Source: Dendrophyllia cribrosa (Eukaryota > Cnidaria > Anthozoa > Scleractinia > Dendrophylliidae). Taken from it: 64,000 nucleotides of DNA. The position numbers and the translations under genes are program-made. Positions 54,101 to 64,000 of the stretch are shown piece by piece. Location: assembly GCA_024195265.1 (NCBI GenBank), contig JAJLRJ010000010.1, forward strand, positions 36,255,126-36,319,125, read 5' to 3'. Under the pieces are notes generated by a model. The model ran no database searches. It worked only from the letters and a program-made list of their open reading frames with translations, and was not told where the DNA came from. Position 1 is the stretch's first letter; the number at the start of each line of letters is the position of its first letter.

Positions 54101-57100
54101 CCGCACACATTTCATATTTATACTAAGTCCACAGCCACTCCGACCCACCGCCGAAATTTCGCGCTTGTTGTATTCTCCTGTGGTCGCAACTTCCAAAATA
54201 TGCCGCGGTAGGTCGAGAAATTCATCCAGAGTCGAGTCCCAAAGCCACTTCGTTTCCAGGCGGCCATTTTTCCAGTTCAACGAGCAACGAGCGAAATTCG
54301 TAAACGAAGTACAACACCTAACTCGCTTCATTGAGAAGTGGACTCTGAACTACCTCCAAGCTTATTGATGCTCATCAGGCAGCTACTAAAGATGAAAAAT
54401 GGCTGTGAACTTACCAAAAATCGTAGATAATTCATATTGGACCCTTTATTGCAAATCAACCAAGCAAAATGAGATCATCACAATGACGTTTCCAGTAAAC
54501 TCGAGCCTTCAGTGTTTTAGAACAGCAGCACTTTCAATGGTAACTTTAAATATGGAGTCACGAAATCCTATGGGGCGTGTGAATGCAGAAAATCGCTCAA
54601 AAACGTAAAAATTCTCAGGAGTGAATGGGTTAATCAAGAAAAATGCCGGTCACGTGACCAGGGCTTTTGACACCCCCCGGCAAAAGCTAGGGTTAAGGAT
54701 AGTTCAAATCTAGGGTTAGAGTTAAGATTCTAGGGTTAGAACAATTTCTAGGGTAGGGGGTAACTTAGCTCAGGACCATGCCTAACTTAGGGTTAGGTCC
54801 CAGGTTTAGGGTTGGCCAGGTCACGTGATAGGCAATAGTATCAAACTTGATCACCCTAGATGAACTGACCCTCGACTACTAACTATCACTAGCTGTTCTA
54901 ACTCCACCTTTCTTGTCTAGTTTTTAAAATCACCACCCCTTGAAGTTGGCTTTTATGCAACTTTCACCTTTGTACTAAATATTGCCCTACAACTAGTACC
55001 CTCCCCCCCCCAGATCTTGATGCATATGCCTGGTTTCAAATAAAATAGTGATGACATGTTGCTGGTCTTAAGAGTTTTTTGTTTGAGTGGTTTAAGAATC
55101 AAAACTATCAACAGTAAGAAAAATAATTTTTTTGTTTTAACCCATTCGCTCCTACACCGGCCAAAACCGGCCGTACAATACTCCACTGCTTTAAAAAATT
55201 GCAACTTTCTCAATCTCGCGAACATTGCCCTAACTAGCAGTTCTGAGCATTGACTAGAAAGTCCCTCAAATTGAGATACCCAATAAACACAAAAAAGTCA
55301 GCGATTTTTGCAGAATATCAGCGTTTGAATTTGGACAATAACAAAAATGACCGTTTTTAACGTCATAGAAAAACAACAAAAATCACGTTTTTGCCTTTAG
55401 TTTTTTTTATTCAAATCATCATGGCAAACCCAAAAGTCAACATTCACAGCAAAATTCAGTCCTAGTCCTAGCTTAGCAGCGATTTTTTTTGTTCTTATTC
55501 GTTGCTCGGGCCGAGCTTTAGCCTCTCGTTCTAATGCATACTGACCTTGACTCGATTTTCAATATCACCACTGCACTGCATGCTGGGAAAAAGCCAAAAA
55601 TTTTGACAGCGCTTGTTTCTTTCCGCACACATTTCATATTTATTCGTTTCCAGGCGGCCATTTTTCCAGTTCAACGAGCAACGAGCCAAATTCGTAAACG
55701 AAGTACAACACCTAACTCGCTTCATTGAGAAGTGGACTCTGAACTACCTCCAAGCTTAATGATGCTCATCAGGCAGCTACTAAAGATGAAAAATGGCTGT
55801 GAACTTACCAAAAATCGTAGATAATTCATATTGGACCCTTTATTGCAAATCAACCAAGCAAAATGAGATCGTCACAATGACGTTTCCAGTAAACTCGAGC
55901 CTTCAGTGTTTTAGAACAGCAGCACTTTCAATGGTAACTTTAAATATGGAGTCACGAAATCCTATGGGGCGTGTGAATGCAGAAAATCGCTCAAAAACGT
56001 AAAAATTCTCAGGAGTGAATGGGTTAATAAAACCAGATTTTCATGTTTCACTCCCCCACGGTTGCCGCACCACAATTTCTTTAGAAATGAACCCCTTTTT
56101 TCTGCTATTAGTTGCTTGACTGTATGTATAATCCTGTATTTCAGGTTCAGCATATCTCTACAGCAGCCTTAGTTTGGTTGTGGAGCAGGACTGACCTTCA
56201 GAAATCCTTTCTGCCGATAGTAATGGTCTTCATGACAGTAGCATGTTACAGGCCTCTCCTTATTGAGTAAGTACATGTACAGTGCATTGCACCTTCAGTA
56301 TACAGCAGTTTTCAAATGAGTTTCAAAACTACACGTAATTTAGCATTAATTGCTTTGGTTTTGCATTGCTATGCTTTTTAATTGGCTTAAAAATCTTGAA
56401 CCACTTTCTTATCCAATCAGAAGTTAAACCATGAAAGCCAATCGGGTGTTGCTTGCATGCATTTTCCAGCGTTTCCTACTGGCCACTTGTATTTTCTTTG
56501 AGTTCTGGTTCATAGGATTGTTGGGTTATGTTGTACACTGTAATTTGACCCCTTTGGGACCAGCTCTACATGTAGCTGTTTGCCTTAGAGAGGTGTGTGC
56601 ATTATAGAGAGTTTACTGTAGTTACAGGTAAAAAGTTAAATTCAGCCAGAACCAGCCAATAATTTTTCTTATAGAAGCAGTGAGGAGAAGTAGTTAAATT
56701 ATCAAGAGAATTCATCTTGCATGATCATATCTGTAATTCTCATGACCTCTCTGATTGATATTAAAGCATTGATATTACAAGGAGAAATTTGGTGATGACC
56801 ACTACTGCGGCCTTAATCCATCAAATCAAAATTTGATCTAACAGTTTCTCCAATATAACGATCTTTTATGTAACCTGTTTGGTTGTGATGAATTATATAT
56901 GGCAGCACTTCTTTTATTCTTAAAGCGATTACTTTTGAAATAATTTTGGCATCTACATTAATTAAAGAAATTGGTCTCCAGTTTTCGATAAAGGTTCGGT
57001 CTTTATCTTTTTTCTCAATTAGCATGATTACAGCTTTCCTCTGAGAGCTGGACATCTCACCATATTTGTTTTTTAACCTGTATTATTTTGGTACTGGAGT

Positions 57101-57361
57101 GTGCTAGCCAGATCTTCATAATAGATAGACAAGGGAAAATGGCATGATCAAAATCACAAACGAGTTTTGGTGGTTTTGACCCAAGTTATCAAATGAATGA
57201 TGCTCATAGTTGTTTGTTGTTTTTGCAGAGTTTTGAGCCATGTCTTTGGAATTCAATCTTGGAGTTTGTTGCTGTTGAAGACGACCTTCACTTCTTGTAT
57301 CGGCCTCGTAGCTCTTCAGTTGTATCTGACACTCACCACTGGCAAACAATCCAGGACATAA
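51182..57361 (+). CDS. TMEM147: Transmembrane protein 147, 7 exons
   Basis: TMEM147 is an ER multi-pass protein that associates with translocon/Nicalin complexes. Exons: 51182-51258, 51377-51446, 52055-52120, 52686-52791, 53125-53240, 56145-56266, 57229-57361, all GT-AG with matching phases, giving 229 aa (about 224 in human). Recognised text: [100 protein letters not shown], then hydrophobic segments to the stop. Conservation is strongest in the middle. The last exon is read in the frame GVLSHVFG-like (ending KQSRT), not in the longer overlapping ORF at 57193-57495. Intron 5 (2.9 kb) holds two related TTAA elements. Confidence 0.95.
51480..51580. repeat. Cluster of AAGCTT palindromes
   Basis: TAAGCTTAATATAAGCTTA and several further AAGCTT/TTAAGC words within 100 bp of TMEM147 intron 2. 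A small palindromic patch without known role. Confidence 0.4.
52165..52252 (-). mobile_element. tRNA-derived SINE head, minus strand
   Basis: Read in reverse: an A box (TGCTCAGTGGTAGAGTG) followed by a B box (GAGTTTGACTCC). The intervening part resembles a tRNA anticodon arm. No complete tRNA fold. In TMEM147 intron 3. Confidence 0.6.
53619..54629. mobile_element. 1011-bp TTAA-flanked element, full copy (piggyBac-type ends)
   Basis: TTAA at 53615-53618 and 54630-54633; ends CCCATTCGCTCCT and, inverted, CCCATTCACTCCT. No transposase. The same element, shorter by 128 bp, is at 55141-56023. ORFs seen on both strands recur because the DNA recurs. TMEM147 intron 5. Confidence 0.85.
54680..54810. 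repeat. Degenerate TTAGGG-like repeat
   Basis: Irregular iterations of CTAGGGTTAGA and AGGGTTAAG between the two TTAA elements. It resembles degenerate telomere-type repeats but is too irregular to be a telomere. Confidence 0.5.
55141..56023. mobile_element. 883-bp TTAA-flanked element, internally deleted copy
   Basis: TTAA at 55137-55140 and 56024-56027, same ends as 53619-54629 and nearly identical throughout. It lacks about 128 bp, the segment lying between 'catatttat' and 'cgtttccagg' in the other copy (about 54121-54248). Confidence 0.85.
56300..56480. repeat. Fragment of the CCAAT/E2F-type MITE family
   Basis: 'cagttttcaaatgagtttc', 'aattgctttggttttgc' and 'ccaatcagaag' match parts of 30666-31111 in reverse order and orientation. 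The E2F-type site is decayed here. Confidence 0.5.
56813..57061 (-). pseudogene. Non-LTR retrotransposon reverse transcriptase fragment
   Basis: 80 codons with the order [53 protein letters not shown]: the fingers region (RT motifs 1 to 2a) of an L1-like LINE. Both the upstream endonuclease and the downstream YxDD part are absent. Lies in TMEM147 intron 6, antisense to the gene. Confidence 0.85.
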
Positions 57362-57429
57362 ACATTGCTACTCTTACTTATTTATTAACCCTGGGTTCCT
57401 TAGAAAATAATGTGATAAGTAATAAAATT

Positions 57430-57790
57430 ATAACAAATATGAGAAAGAGTGTTTCATCAGGATTTTCAAACACTGAGAAGTGGGTCGAAAAATGAGGCCC
57501 ACCCGAGTTTTTTATTCACCAACTTCGAGGTGTTTGGCTACCTGATGAAACACTCTCGAGTGCAGGGCCTTAGCTAGCATGGGGCAAACCGAGGCACTTG
57601 CCTCAGTAAAAATAACAATGATTTGTATGTGTGTGTCCTAGGAAAAAAATATTTGGGTTCAAATCATTGAATAAATGATGATATTGCCTCGGTAAGAATT
57701 TTCGTATGGCTACAGCCCTGGAGTGTTTGATGTAATTTCTCAAACTGATCATTAAACACAAAGAAAATGAAAGAATAAAATCGCAAAAAT
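57430..57790. mobile_element. MITE of the 'gtgtttcatcag' family with a nested insertion
   Basis: Related to 24490-24740. Facing arms GAGTGTTTCATCAGGATTTT and CCTGATGAAACACTC surround 'cacccgagttttttattcac'. The family sequence is split by the 158-bp element at 57563-57720 and then resumes with 'gagtgtttgatgtaatttctc'. Confidence 0.6.
57563..57720. mobile_element. 158-bp CAGGGC-ended MITE, nested
   Basis: Ends CAGGGCCTTAGCTAGC and, inverted, CAGGGCTGTAGCCATAC. GAGTG flanks both sides (57558-57562, 57721-57725), a 5-bp target duplication. Shares the interior 'gaggcacttgcctcagt' with 60980-61130. Confidence 0.8.
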
Positions 57791-57799
57791 CTATGCTAA

Positions 57800-58005
57800 C
57801 CCTTTCACTCCCAGAGTCAATTATGGAGACATGTAGTGTAGTTCTAACTTTTGAGTCTGTGGACGAAATTCTATGGTGTGACCGTTCAAATGAAACCTCT
57901 TCAGCAGTACTTTTGCATAGTATCATTTGTTATTCAATATTTTACAAAATGAAATTTGGGATTTTTCTTGAATTTTGATGTTTGGCACTCTCAGGAGTTA
58001 AAGGG
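57800..58005. mobile_element. 206-bp TTAA MITE, source of the ~110-bp repeat unit
   Basis: Left flank CTAA (a mutated TTAA) and right flank TTAA (58006-58009); ends CCCTTTCACTCCCAGAG and, inverted, CCCTTTAACTCCTGAGAG. The interior 'gttctaacttttgagtctg', 'gtgaccgttcaaatgaaa' and 'cagcagtacttttgcatag' is the unit amplified at 9815-10424. The ends resemble those of the 53619-54629 element. Confidence 0.75.
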
Positions 58006-58009
58006 TTAA

Positions 58010-58800
58010 GATCGGTTATCCAAACCATTTTCATGCTTATGATGTTCTTTGTTCAAACTTGGTGGATTATATAGTAGTTTGAGAAAAACAGATAATAAAC
58101 ATGGGCTTGTTAACCCTTCCACTCCAAAGTTTGAAATTCTGCTTTGGAAAATGTTGCTGAAAATTTAACATTGCCACAATGAAGCACTGCCCTGGACATG
58201 AGTTGTCACTAATTTTTTTTTTTTGATAGGCTAGGAAATAAAGAAAGTAGGTGGTCACAGAAAAGACATTGTTTATTGCTTTAGTGGTTGAACAACTAGA
58301 CCCCTTTATTCCAAGACCTTTTTTAAACCTTTTAAGGTTAGCTTACCTTATTTCCATGTTATATCACCAAGTGCCACCAATATACAACTTAATTAAATAA
58401 AATGATTCTAAAGAGCAAAACACTTTCATCACTTTAGGCAATTTTTTTCTTCCCAAATCAAGCTCCTGGCCATAATCATGAAAGCATGATCTATCAGCTG
58501 CAGGGGGCATAGCTAGGATTTTTCAAAGGAGGGGGGTCACACTGTGTCACACCCAGGGTACTTACCAGATTCTCATGTCGACATCCACGCTGTGTTTTAC
58601 AAAAAGTGACTCACAAAGGGGGGTACACGGACACCCCATGAATTTTTAGAGCTTTGTTTATAAGCTTTGCAATAATTGCAAAAATTTCTGAACAAAATTA
58701 ATAACCTTTCTGTTAAAAATGTACACAAAGTTCAAAATAAAGTGTTAACATGTAACCTCGTGTCTTTGTTTGTTCCATGTCCTCTGTGGCCTATCTTTGA
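58010..58800. other. Intergenic between TMEM147 and ATP5PF, mixed repeats
   Basis: Another TTAACCCTTCCACTCC motif at about 58111 suggests a further TTAA element whose other end I could not place. The rest is AT-rich without gene signals. Confidence 0.35.
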
Positions 58801-58818
58801 GTATTTTCTTCCATGCAA

Positions 58819-59372
58819 GAGGGTGGTTAAGGGGGGGGGGGGGGGTCTAGATCACGTTTCACAAAAAATAAAATTGACATTTCATGTTTCATGGAGAATA
58901 AAATGGCCATGTCACGAAAAAAAAAACATTCCTTACTTTTTGCTAATTAAATTACATCCAAAGTACAGCTTTTTTTGTTGTCTTCACCGACCGTCCACTC
59001 CTCGTTCTTCCTGATGTAAAAAGAAAGCCGAGTTCTTTATTTTGCTGATGTGTAAAATTACCTAACCTTGTGTAGAGTGACCTGGGGTCCAGAATGACGA
59101 TCAGTCACGGTCATGCATTCGTCGCACAATTTACCACCGGTGTAGTTAAACGCTTACTGGATAATGTTTTGGGAGGAAGAAACTGAAAGAATCACGGTTT
59201 ATAGTAGCATTTCACGAGAAAAAAACAACAGTCATTTTGTAGTGCTCATAAAAAAAGTTGATTCACGGTTTACGGGTATGTAACCAAATCACTTTTCACG
59301 AGGAAAAAAATTTCACAATTCACGGGGAAAAAAAAGGCCTTTCACAGATCACGAAAAAACCCTTTACCACCT
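58819..59372. mobile_element. MITE with AGGGTGGTTAAGGG ends and TTTCACG interior
   Basis: Left end AGGGTGGTTAAGGG with a G run; right end inverted AAGGTGGTAAAGGG. The interior repeats TTTCACG / CACGAAAAA words at least eight times. Not coding. A (CATA)n tract follows at 59476-59492. Confidence 0.6.
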
Positions 59373-60300
59373 TCATGTAAATAAATCATATAACTTTATT
59401 TGAACGTTTTGAACAAAGGTTATTAATTTTGTGCATAAATTTTTGCAAATATTGCAAAGCTAAAAAACAAACCTCTACATACATACATACATATACCCAG
59501 TACCCAATTTCCCAACTCGCACACTGTGCTTGGTTTGCCTGTGGTGGATCAAGGCTTATTTTGAGTTTTGCATTCTTCATCTGAAGAGCACATTACTGAA
59601 CCAAATAACAAACTTCATTAACTCATTCTTGGGAGGTAGGCTAGAGCTGTTTTGGCTCCTTTTCCTTGTGCTTATGTTTGTATTGTTGTGTTGCCCACAT
59701 AAACTGGGATAACAAGCATAAACAGAAGCACAACTCTTCCTTGTCTGCCATGTTGGATTCAAATTTGGTGGCAGTCGCGCACAAAAATTTTTTTGTGCCT
59801 GCATATGTCACCTTATGCTTATCTCGCATGTAAACATCCCTGTACTTACGCTTACATCGTACATGTAAACAAGGCTTAGTACAGACCAATACTTGGGTTA
59901 CATTAATTTTGTTACACACTTTCCCCACAAAAGCCACTGTATTTAATAGATGCCTGCCCCTCCCCCCCTCGTATGTAGTTTGTGGCTAACATTATAATCA
60001 AAAGAAACTACATTGTATTTCACGAGATTGATTGAAAACTAGATTTATTCCAGGAAATTTATTACAGAGATGTAAAAAGACCTCGTAATACAGGAGCTTA
60101 TTAAATTATCTTCTTTCTTTTACAACAAACACACCAAAAGTCACAATCCAAATTGTTGTCAAGTTTCTCTGTGATATCCTATTAAGCCCAACAAATTCAT
60201 CCCATCAGTCACATAAAGTCCACAGGTAAGCTTAAATCCAACAGTGTTCATTTTATCAGCCAAAGTTCCGTTATTAAAGATCTTTAAATATTGGGCGCTT
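59373..60300. other. ATP5PF downstream flank
   Basis: AT-rich, with minus-strand AATAAA signals near 60040-60055 that could end the ATP5PF transcript. Short ORFs (59386-59937) are not recognised. Confidence 0.4.
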
Positions 60301-60316
60301 GATCACGTGACCGTCT

Positions 60317-60625
60317 TCATTTGACAAAGTCGAACTTGGGAAACTCCTCCAAATTTCCTTCACCGTACCTCTTTCGTATCTGCTGCATTTCCACCTCGAC
60401 TTTAGCCTTCATCTCTGGCGTGTTGTCCACTAAACCTCCACCGGCGGCGGTGCTTTTCTTCTTGTATTCATGCAACTTCTCTACGAACAATTTCTGTATA
60501 GGATCAGCATTCTTGTCTCCCTTAAACAGTAAAACAGCTGTCATCCCGATGTTCCTTCTAAAGGTGGCCTGAAACGAGCCAGTTGTCTGAGAAAGCAGTC
60601 GTGAGAAGCGAAAAATTGCTGCCAT
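60317..60625 (-). CDS. ATP5PF: ATP synthase-coupling factor 6, mitochondrial
   Basis: Coupling factor 6 is a peripheral-stalk subunit of mitochondrial F1Fo ATP synthase. The 102-aa product has a basic, acid-free leader (MAAIFRFSRLLSQ...ATFRRN) typical of mitochondrial import. The conserved core follows: DPIQKLFVEKLHEYKKK, a Gly-rich turn (AAGGGLVD), a helix (EMKAKVEVEMQQIRKRYG) and the FPKFDF C-terminal signature. Length matches the family (about 108 aa in human). The coding region is a single exon here. Its ATG lies 121 bp from the HMBS start on the other strand, implying a shared promoter. The antisense ORF at 60321-60572 is a shadow. Confidence 0.95.
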   Translation of the reverse strand: MAAIFRFSRLLSQTTGSFQATFRRNIGMTAVLLFKGDKNADPIQKLFVEKLHEYKKKSTAAGGGLVDNTPEMKAKVEVEMQQIRKRYGEGNLEEFPKFDFVK

Positions 60626-60746
60626 CGTGCTTCTCTACTCGCCGCAATATTCAAGATGGCGGACCTTGAACTTCACTGTGATCTCGTTTTGAGGTAGAGG
60701 CTGTTGGTGTCCAATCCTTTTGCACGTGAATTTCTTCTCGGTCAAC
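60626..60746. promoter_or_regulatory. Shared divergent promoter of ATP5PF and HMBS
   Basis: 121 bp between start codons. Contains CAAGATGGCGG (60652-60662, YY1-type), CCAAT (60711-60715) and an E-box CACGTG (60723-60728). YY1 and E-box sites are common at genes for mitochondrial proteins. No TATA box. The motif reading is direct; its use is inferred. Confidence 0.6.
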
Positions 60747-63700
60747 ATGGCGGACGAAGGAACAGTTAAAGTTGGTTCACGGAAAAGTCAGGTATGAGCC
60801 AATCTGCATAAATTGACGATTTGTATTTTGAAGAAAAAAAGAGTTTAGCTATTTCTGACAAACTTTGCGTTTTATACAGAAATTTTCCGGTTTTTTTCTT
60901 CTCTCAGCACTGGATATCTTTAGAGATAGGGTATTGCGTGATATTGAGCGTAAGGCCCTCAATATCAATATTAAACCTTCAGGGCCGTAGCCAGTATGAG
61001 GCACAACGAGGCACTTGCCTCAGTCATGATCCCAGTCATCATAAAGAACCTAAATAGCTAGGCGGGGAATTTGACCATGGGTATTCTGGATATTGCCTCA
61101 GTCCTTATTTTTTTTCTGGCTACGGCCCTGCCCTTAAACTCACAGTTCCGATTGTTTCCATAGAACTTAGTCAAGTAAATATCGGTGAAATGTCTCATGG
61201 TGTTACCAACGTAATAATAAAGTGATTTTAAGATGATGAAAATTGGTGACAATAATTTTCAACTTTAAGTATGAAATCGTAGTATGATTGCCATCTGGGT
61301 CTACCCCTTTGTGGTGGGGGAAGCATATGTGGGGAGAGTGGGGAGAGTGTGGAGGAAGGGCACTAGGATTTGAAAGTGGCAGGGAGATGTGAATTGACTG
61401 ATGCACAAGTAGAGGTTCAACTGTATCAAAAATAATAAACTTGCTGACCTTAAGTTTTGAAGATTTCTTAAAGCAAAAAACCTGCCAGATCTCACTACCC
61501 CTCCCCTGGTCACTTCAAATTGGAGTACCCTGCCTGTAGAAGATTGAGGAGGGGGAGGGAAGAGATAGCACCTATGGTTCATGTGCAATTGTACCAATAG
61601 GCTATTGTGTTGTTTCAGAAAATAACAAACCCCCCCCCCCCCCCCCATAAAAGTTTTTTTTTTACATTTAAACCCCCACCCCTCTGGAAGTTCCAGTTTA
61701 GCTTCATACTTTCCTTTCCTTAAAAAATTCACTTTTCAGATCCCCCCTTTTTAATGACCTTCCATGGTGGGAGGGAGGTTATGGTTATCTCCTGGGAGTG
61801 CACATTGGAAATGCACAACCAAGTGGTTTTCTTTTACTTGTATCATATAGTTTAACCCTTCCGTGGCCACAGATAGTCGCTTTACCTATAAGTTGCCACA
61901 GATAGTCGCTTTACCCATAAGTGGCCACAGATAGTCACTAATTACCCATAAGTGGCCACAGATAGTCACTTTACCCATAAGTGGCCACAGGCGACTATAG
62001 TCTTCATACACTATTTGCAAAATAAAGTATTTGGCCATGGAAACAATAAAATTTGAAGAAAGTCCTTGAATTAAGATTCCTTGTCAACTTCCCATAAAAT
62101 TATTACATTTTTGTTCCATTGGTTATTGTCAAACTTTATTAACTACCAGTATTATATATTTCTATTTCATAAAGCTGGCACTTATTCAAACTAATGTCAT
62201 AGTGGATGAACTAAAGAAGCTATGGCCTGGCAAATCTTTTGAAATTGGTATGTTAAGAAAGATGATCACTGGCTCCATCACATTTTCTTTTGTAAAGTAT
62301 AATAATGCAACAATACTAACATTAATAATTTGTATTAACATCACTTAATTTTAATAATAATAACAATAATAATAACTTTAATATTTAAAGAGGAAGCCTT
62401 CTTCATTACACATGGTTTACAAAAGGGTCCTCAAAAAGTTATTCTGTAAATAATTATATCTTGTTGACCAAGGACTTTGGGCCATACTGGGAGAAAATCA
62501 GCAACAAGGTCTTGACAGACCGAGGGCTGATATTCTCCCAGTACGGTCCTGAGCAAGCTTGGTGAATAAGAGATTTATAACATTACTCCTGCTGGTGGGA
62601 GCATCGTGTGGGAACATTCGGGACAATGCCAATCCAATACTGAGAGAATATTGGACTGGCAAAAGAGCATTCTGAATGGTTGATTTTAGTTTTTGGCCCT
62701 CTGAGTGTGGTAGTCATATAATAAAACTATAAATTATTCCAAAGCACTGCACAATAAAAAGAATGGTGATAGAAAAATTATATACAAATCACTATCTAAA
62801 AATATTGCAACATGAGACAAAAAGAGGTTATAAAAGTAAAATTTTTTCAAAGTAAACAAATATTATAATTATAATCCTCCCCTTAGTTATGATATTTGAC
62901 CTTGTGATAGTTTTGTTGTTTTGTTTTCAGTTGCCATGTCAACTGTTGGTGATAAAATTCTAAATAAACCATTACCTAAAGTAAGTACATGTAATTTCTA
63001 ATGCATGTTGTATTTTATAGAAGGGCATGCAAAAGAGTTTTAAAATATTGATGATATTTTAATTGACCAAAAGAGATTTGAAAATATTATTAAACGCGTT
63101 CCTTTTCTATCTATATATGCGTGTTTCGTGTGTGTGCATGTGTGTGTGATTCATTGATGATATTTATTTTTACCTAGTTCCTGATGACCTACAACTGTGA
63201 ATTCTACCATATATTTAATAAAGGCTATTTTTAGTACTGCAAAACATTATGTTTGATCAGTGGTTTCATTGTAAATAATCAACAAGGCTTTAATATGAAC
63301 CTGTTACACCAAACTCTTTATGTTACTTGAGATCCACAGATCAAAAGAGTTAACCTGGCAATGTTTTTTAAATGCGTTCAGGACCTTAGGATTTAATTAT
63401 TAGAAGCAGTTTTGAAATTAATTTTTATTGTAATTGTTTACAGATTGGACAACAGAGTGTCTTCACCAAGGAATTGGAAGTCCTTCTTGCTAACAAAAGG
63501 TGAGATGTTTTATTTTAATATTCAAAGGGTAATTTAACTTATTAAATAAAAAGTTAAGTCTAATTAATCTTGACTGCCAGCTCCTACCCCGGTTTCTGTA
63601 ACTTGAAGCAAGTAGAAACGTTATTATCCCCAGATGGGATACCAGTGGAGCATTGCAGGGCACTCCCAGCATTGTCTTACAGCTGTAGATTTTTTCCTAT

Positions 63701-64000
63701 AAATTATTAAATATTGTGTATTGGTATCCATTTGTACATGTATGCCGGTGAGACAATATGCAGATACCACGTAACTCATTACAACCTCTAATTTCATTGG
63801 ACCTGTATATCACGCAGCTCTATTGTTTTCTGGGCTAGGGTTCATTGTTGTGTTGTTTGTTCTATTGTTTTCTCAGCAAATCAGAGAAGACCTTGTAAGA
63901 GCTGCATACTGCCCCACAATATGAAGCAAAGTTAATAATTAAAAGATTTTTTTGTTAACCTTGGCCTTTTTATAAACCAGTTAATACAGGCTTTAAAAGG
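60747..64000 (+). CDS. HMBS: Hydroxymethylbilane synthase (porphobilinogen deaminase), 5' part
   Basis: HMBS joins four porphobilinogens into hydroxymethylbilane, the third enzyme of heme synthesis, in the cytosol. Visible coding exons: 60747-60791, 62175-62247, 62931-62980, 63444-63499, with GT-AG borders and continuous phase; the gene leaves the window. The product so far is about 75 aa. Family motifs: VKVGSRKSQLALIQT near the N-terminus (Arg and Ser of GSRKSQLA bind the dipyrromethane cofactor), then VAMSTVGDKILNKPLPKIGQ and SVFTKELEVLLA. Its short N-terminus matches the housekeeping form. Introns carry a CAGGG MITE and a tandem repeat. Confidence 0.95.
60980..61130. mobile_element. 151-bp CAGGGC-ended MITE in HMBS intron 1
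   Basis: Ends CAGGGCCGTAGCCAG and, inverted, the same 15 bases exactly. Flanks ACCTT and CCCTT are a 5-bp target copy with one mismatch. Interior 'cgaggcacttgcctcagt' as in 57563-57720. Confidence 0.8.
61620..61690. repeat. C-run with flanking T-run
   Basis: A C-run at about 61631-61647 and T-run at 61655-61663 in HMBS intron 1. Part of a decayed low-complexity repeat. Around 61300-61560 the strand is G-rich on one side, similar to other G/C-run repeats in the window. Confidence 0.45.
61866..61995. repeat. Tandem ~33-bp repeat in HMBS intron 1
   Basis: Four copies of 'ggccacagatagtcactttacccataagt' with small changes. It begins beside a TTAACCCTTCCGTGG motif, which resembles the end of a TTAA MITE. 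Confidence 0.7.
62455..62580. repeat. Fold-back repeat in HMBS intron 2
   Basis: TACTGGGAGAAAATCAGC faces GCTGATATTCTCCCAGTA, with 'accaaggactttgggcc' and 'ggtcctgagcaagcttgg' as outer arms. A small MITE-like hairpin. Confidence 0.6.
63755..63915. repeat. Dispersed repeat family R2, longer copy
   Basis: 'cacgcagctctattgttttctgggctagggttcattg' and 'aagaccttgtaagagctgc' match 49640-49720 and, inverted, about 30875-31000. Located in the HMBS intron after exon 4. Type unknown. Confidence 0.55.

Noticed and set aside
53996..54368. 111-118 aa ORFs on both strands, recurring at 55531-55728
   Set aside because: They recur only because the TTAA element is duplicated; the internal deletion disrupts them and no protein family is apparent.
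54680..54810. Internal telomere
   Set aside because: TTAGGG-like words are too irregular and lie within an intron between two MITEs.
57193..57495. 100-aa plus-strand ORF over the last TMEM147 exon
   Set aside because: The real exon is in another frame, with a spliced phase and a hydrophobic C-terminus matching TMEM147.

Overview
This is animal nuclear DNA, most likely from a reef-building coral or another anthozoan. The genes have many small exons with GT-AG introns and match animal proteins. The spaces between them are AT-rich and full of MITEs, tRNA-derived SINEs, Penelope-like and LINE remnants, G/C homopolymer runs and minisatellites. I had no database access. Gene names come from recognising protein motifs and exon-by-exon agreement with remembered family features.

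Layout. 1-4.4 kb: repeats, one compact promoter-like cluster (X-box, CCAAT, two CREs, TATA) and a palindromic MITE. 4.43-5.52 kb (-): an intronless class A GPCR. 5.5-26.2 kb: no convincing host gene, but a MITE-related tandem array, a 5'-truncated Penelope-like element with a hammerhead-ribozyme-like 3' end inserted in a minisatellite, and fold-back elements. 26.2-29.6 kb: a 3.4-kb element with terminal inverted repeats and a 6-bp target duplication, carrying an intact ORF with a SAP-like N-terminus and NHL-like repeats. 30-33 kb: MITEs with CCAAT/E2F-type motifs and a SINE. 33.66-50.94 kb (-): a 14-exon borealin gene (CDCA8). Its fourth intron holds a complete 7-kb DNA transposon (40581-47555) with ~560-bp TIRs and a decayed transposase gene that has an XPG/PIN-like nuclease segment and a Cys-rich tail. 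51.18-57.36 kb (+): TMEM147, 7 exons, head-to-head with borealin. 60.32-60.63 kb (-): ATP synthase coupling factor 6 (ATP5PF). 60.75 kb onward (+): hydroxymethylbilane synthase (HMBS), first four exons, running out of the window and head-to-head with ATP5PF.

The four named host genes are housekeeping: mitotic chromosomal passenger complex, ER membrane, mitochondrial ATP synthase and heme synthesis. They form two divergent pairs with short shared promoters. The borealin-side promoter has E2F-like and CHR-like sites. The two most unusual items are the 7-kb transposon inside borealin (best fit: Academ-type with an XPG-like nuclease) and the 3.4-kb SAP/NHL element, whose family I cannot name.
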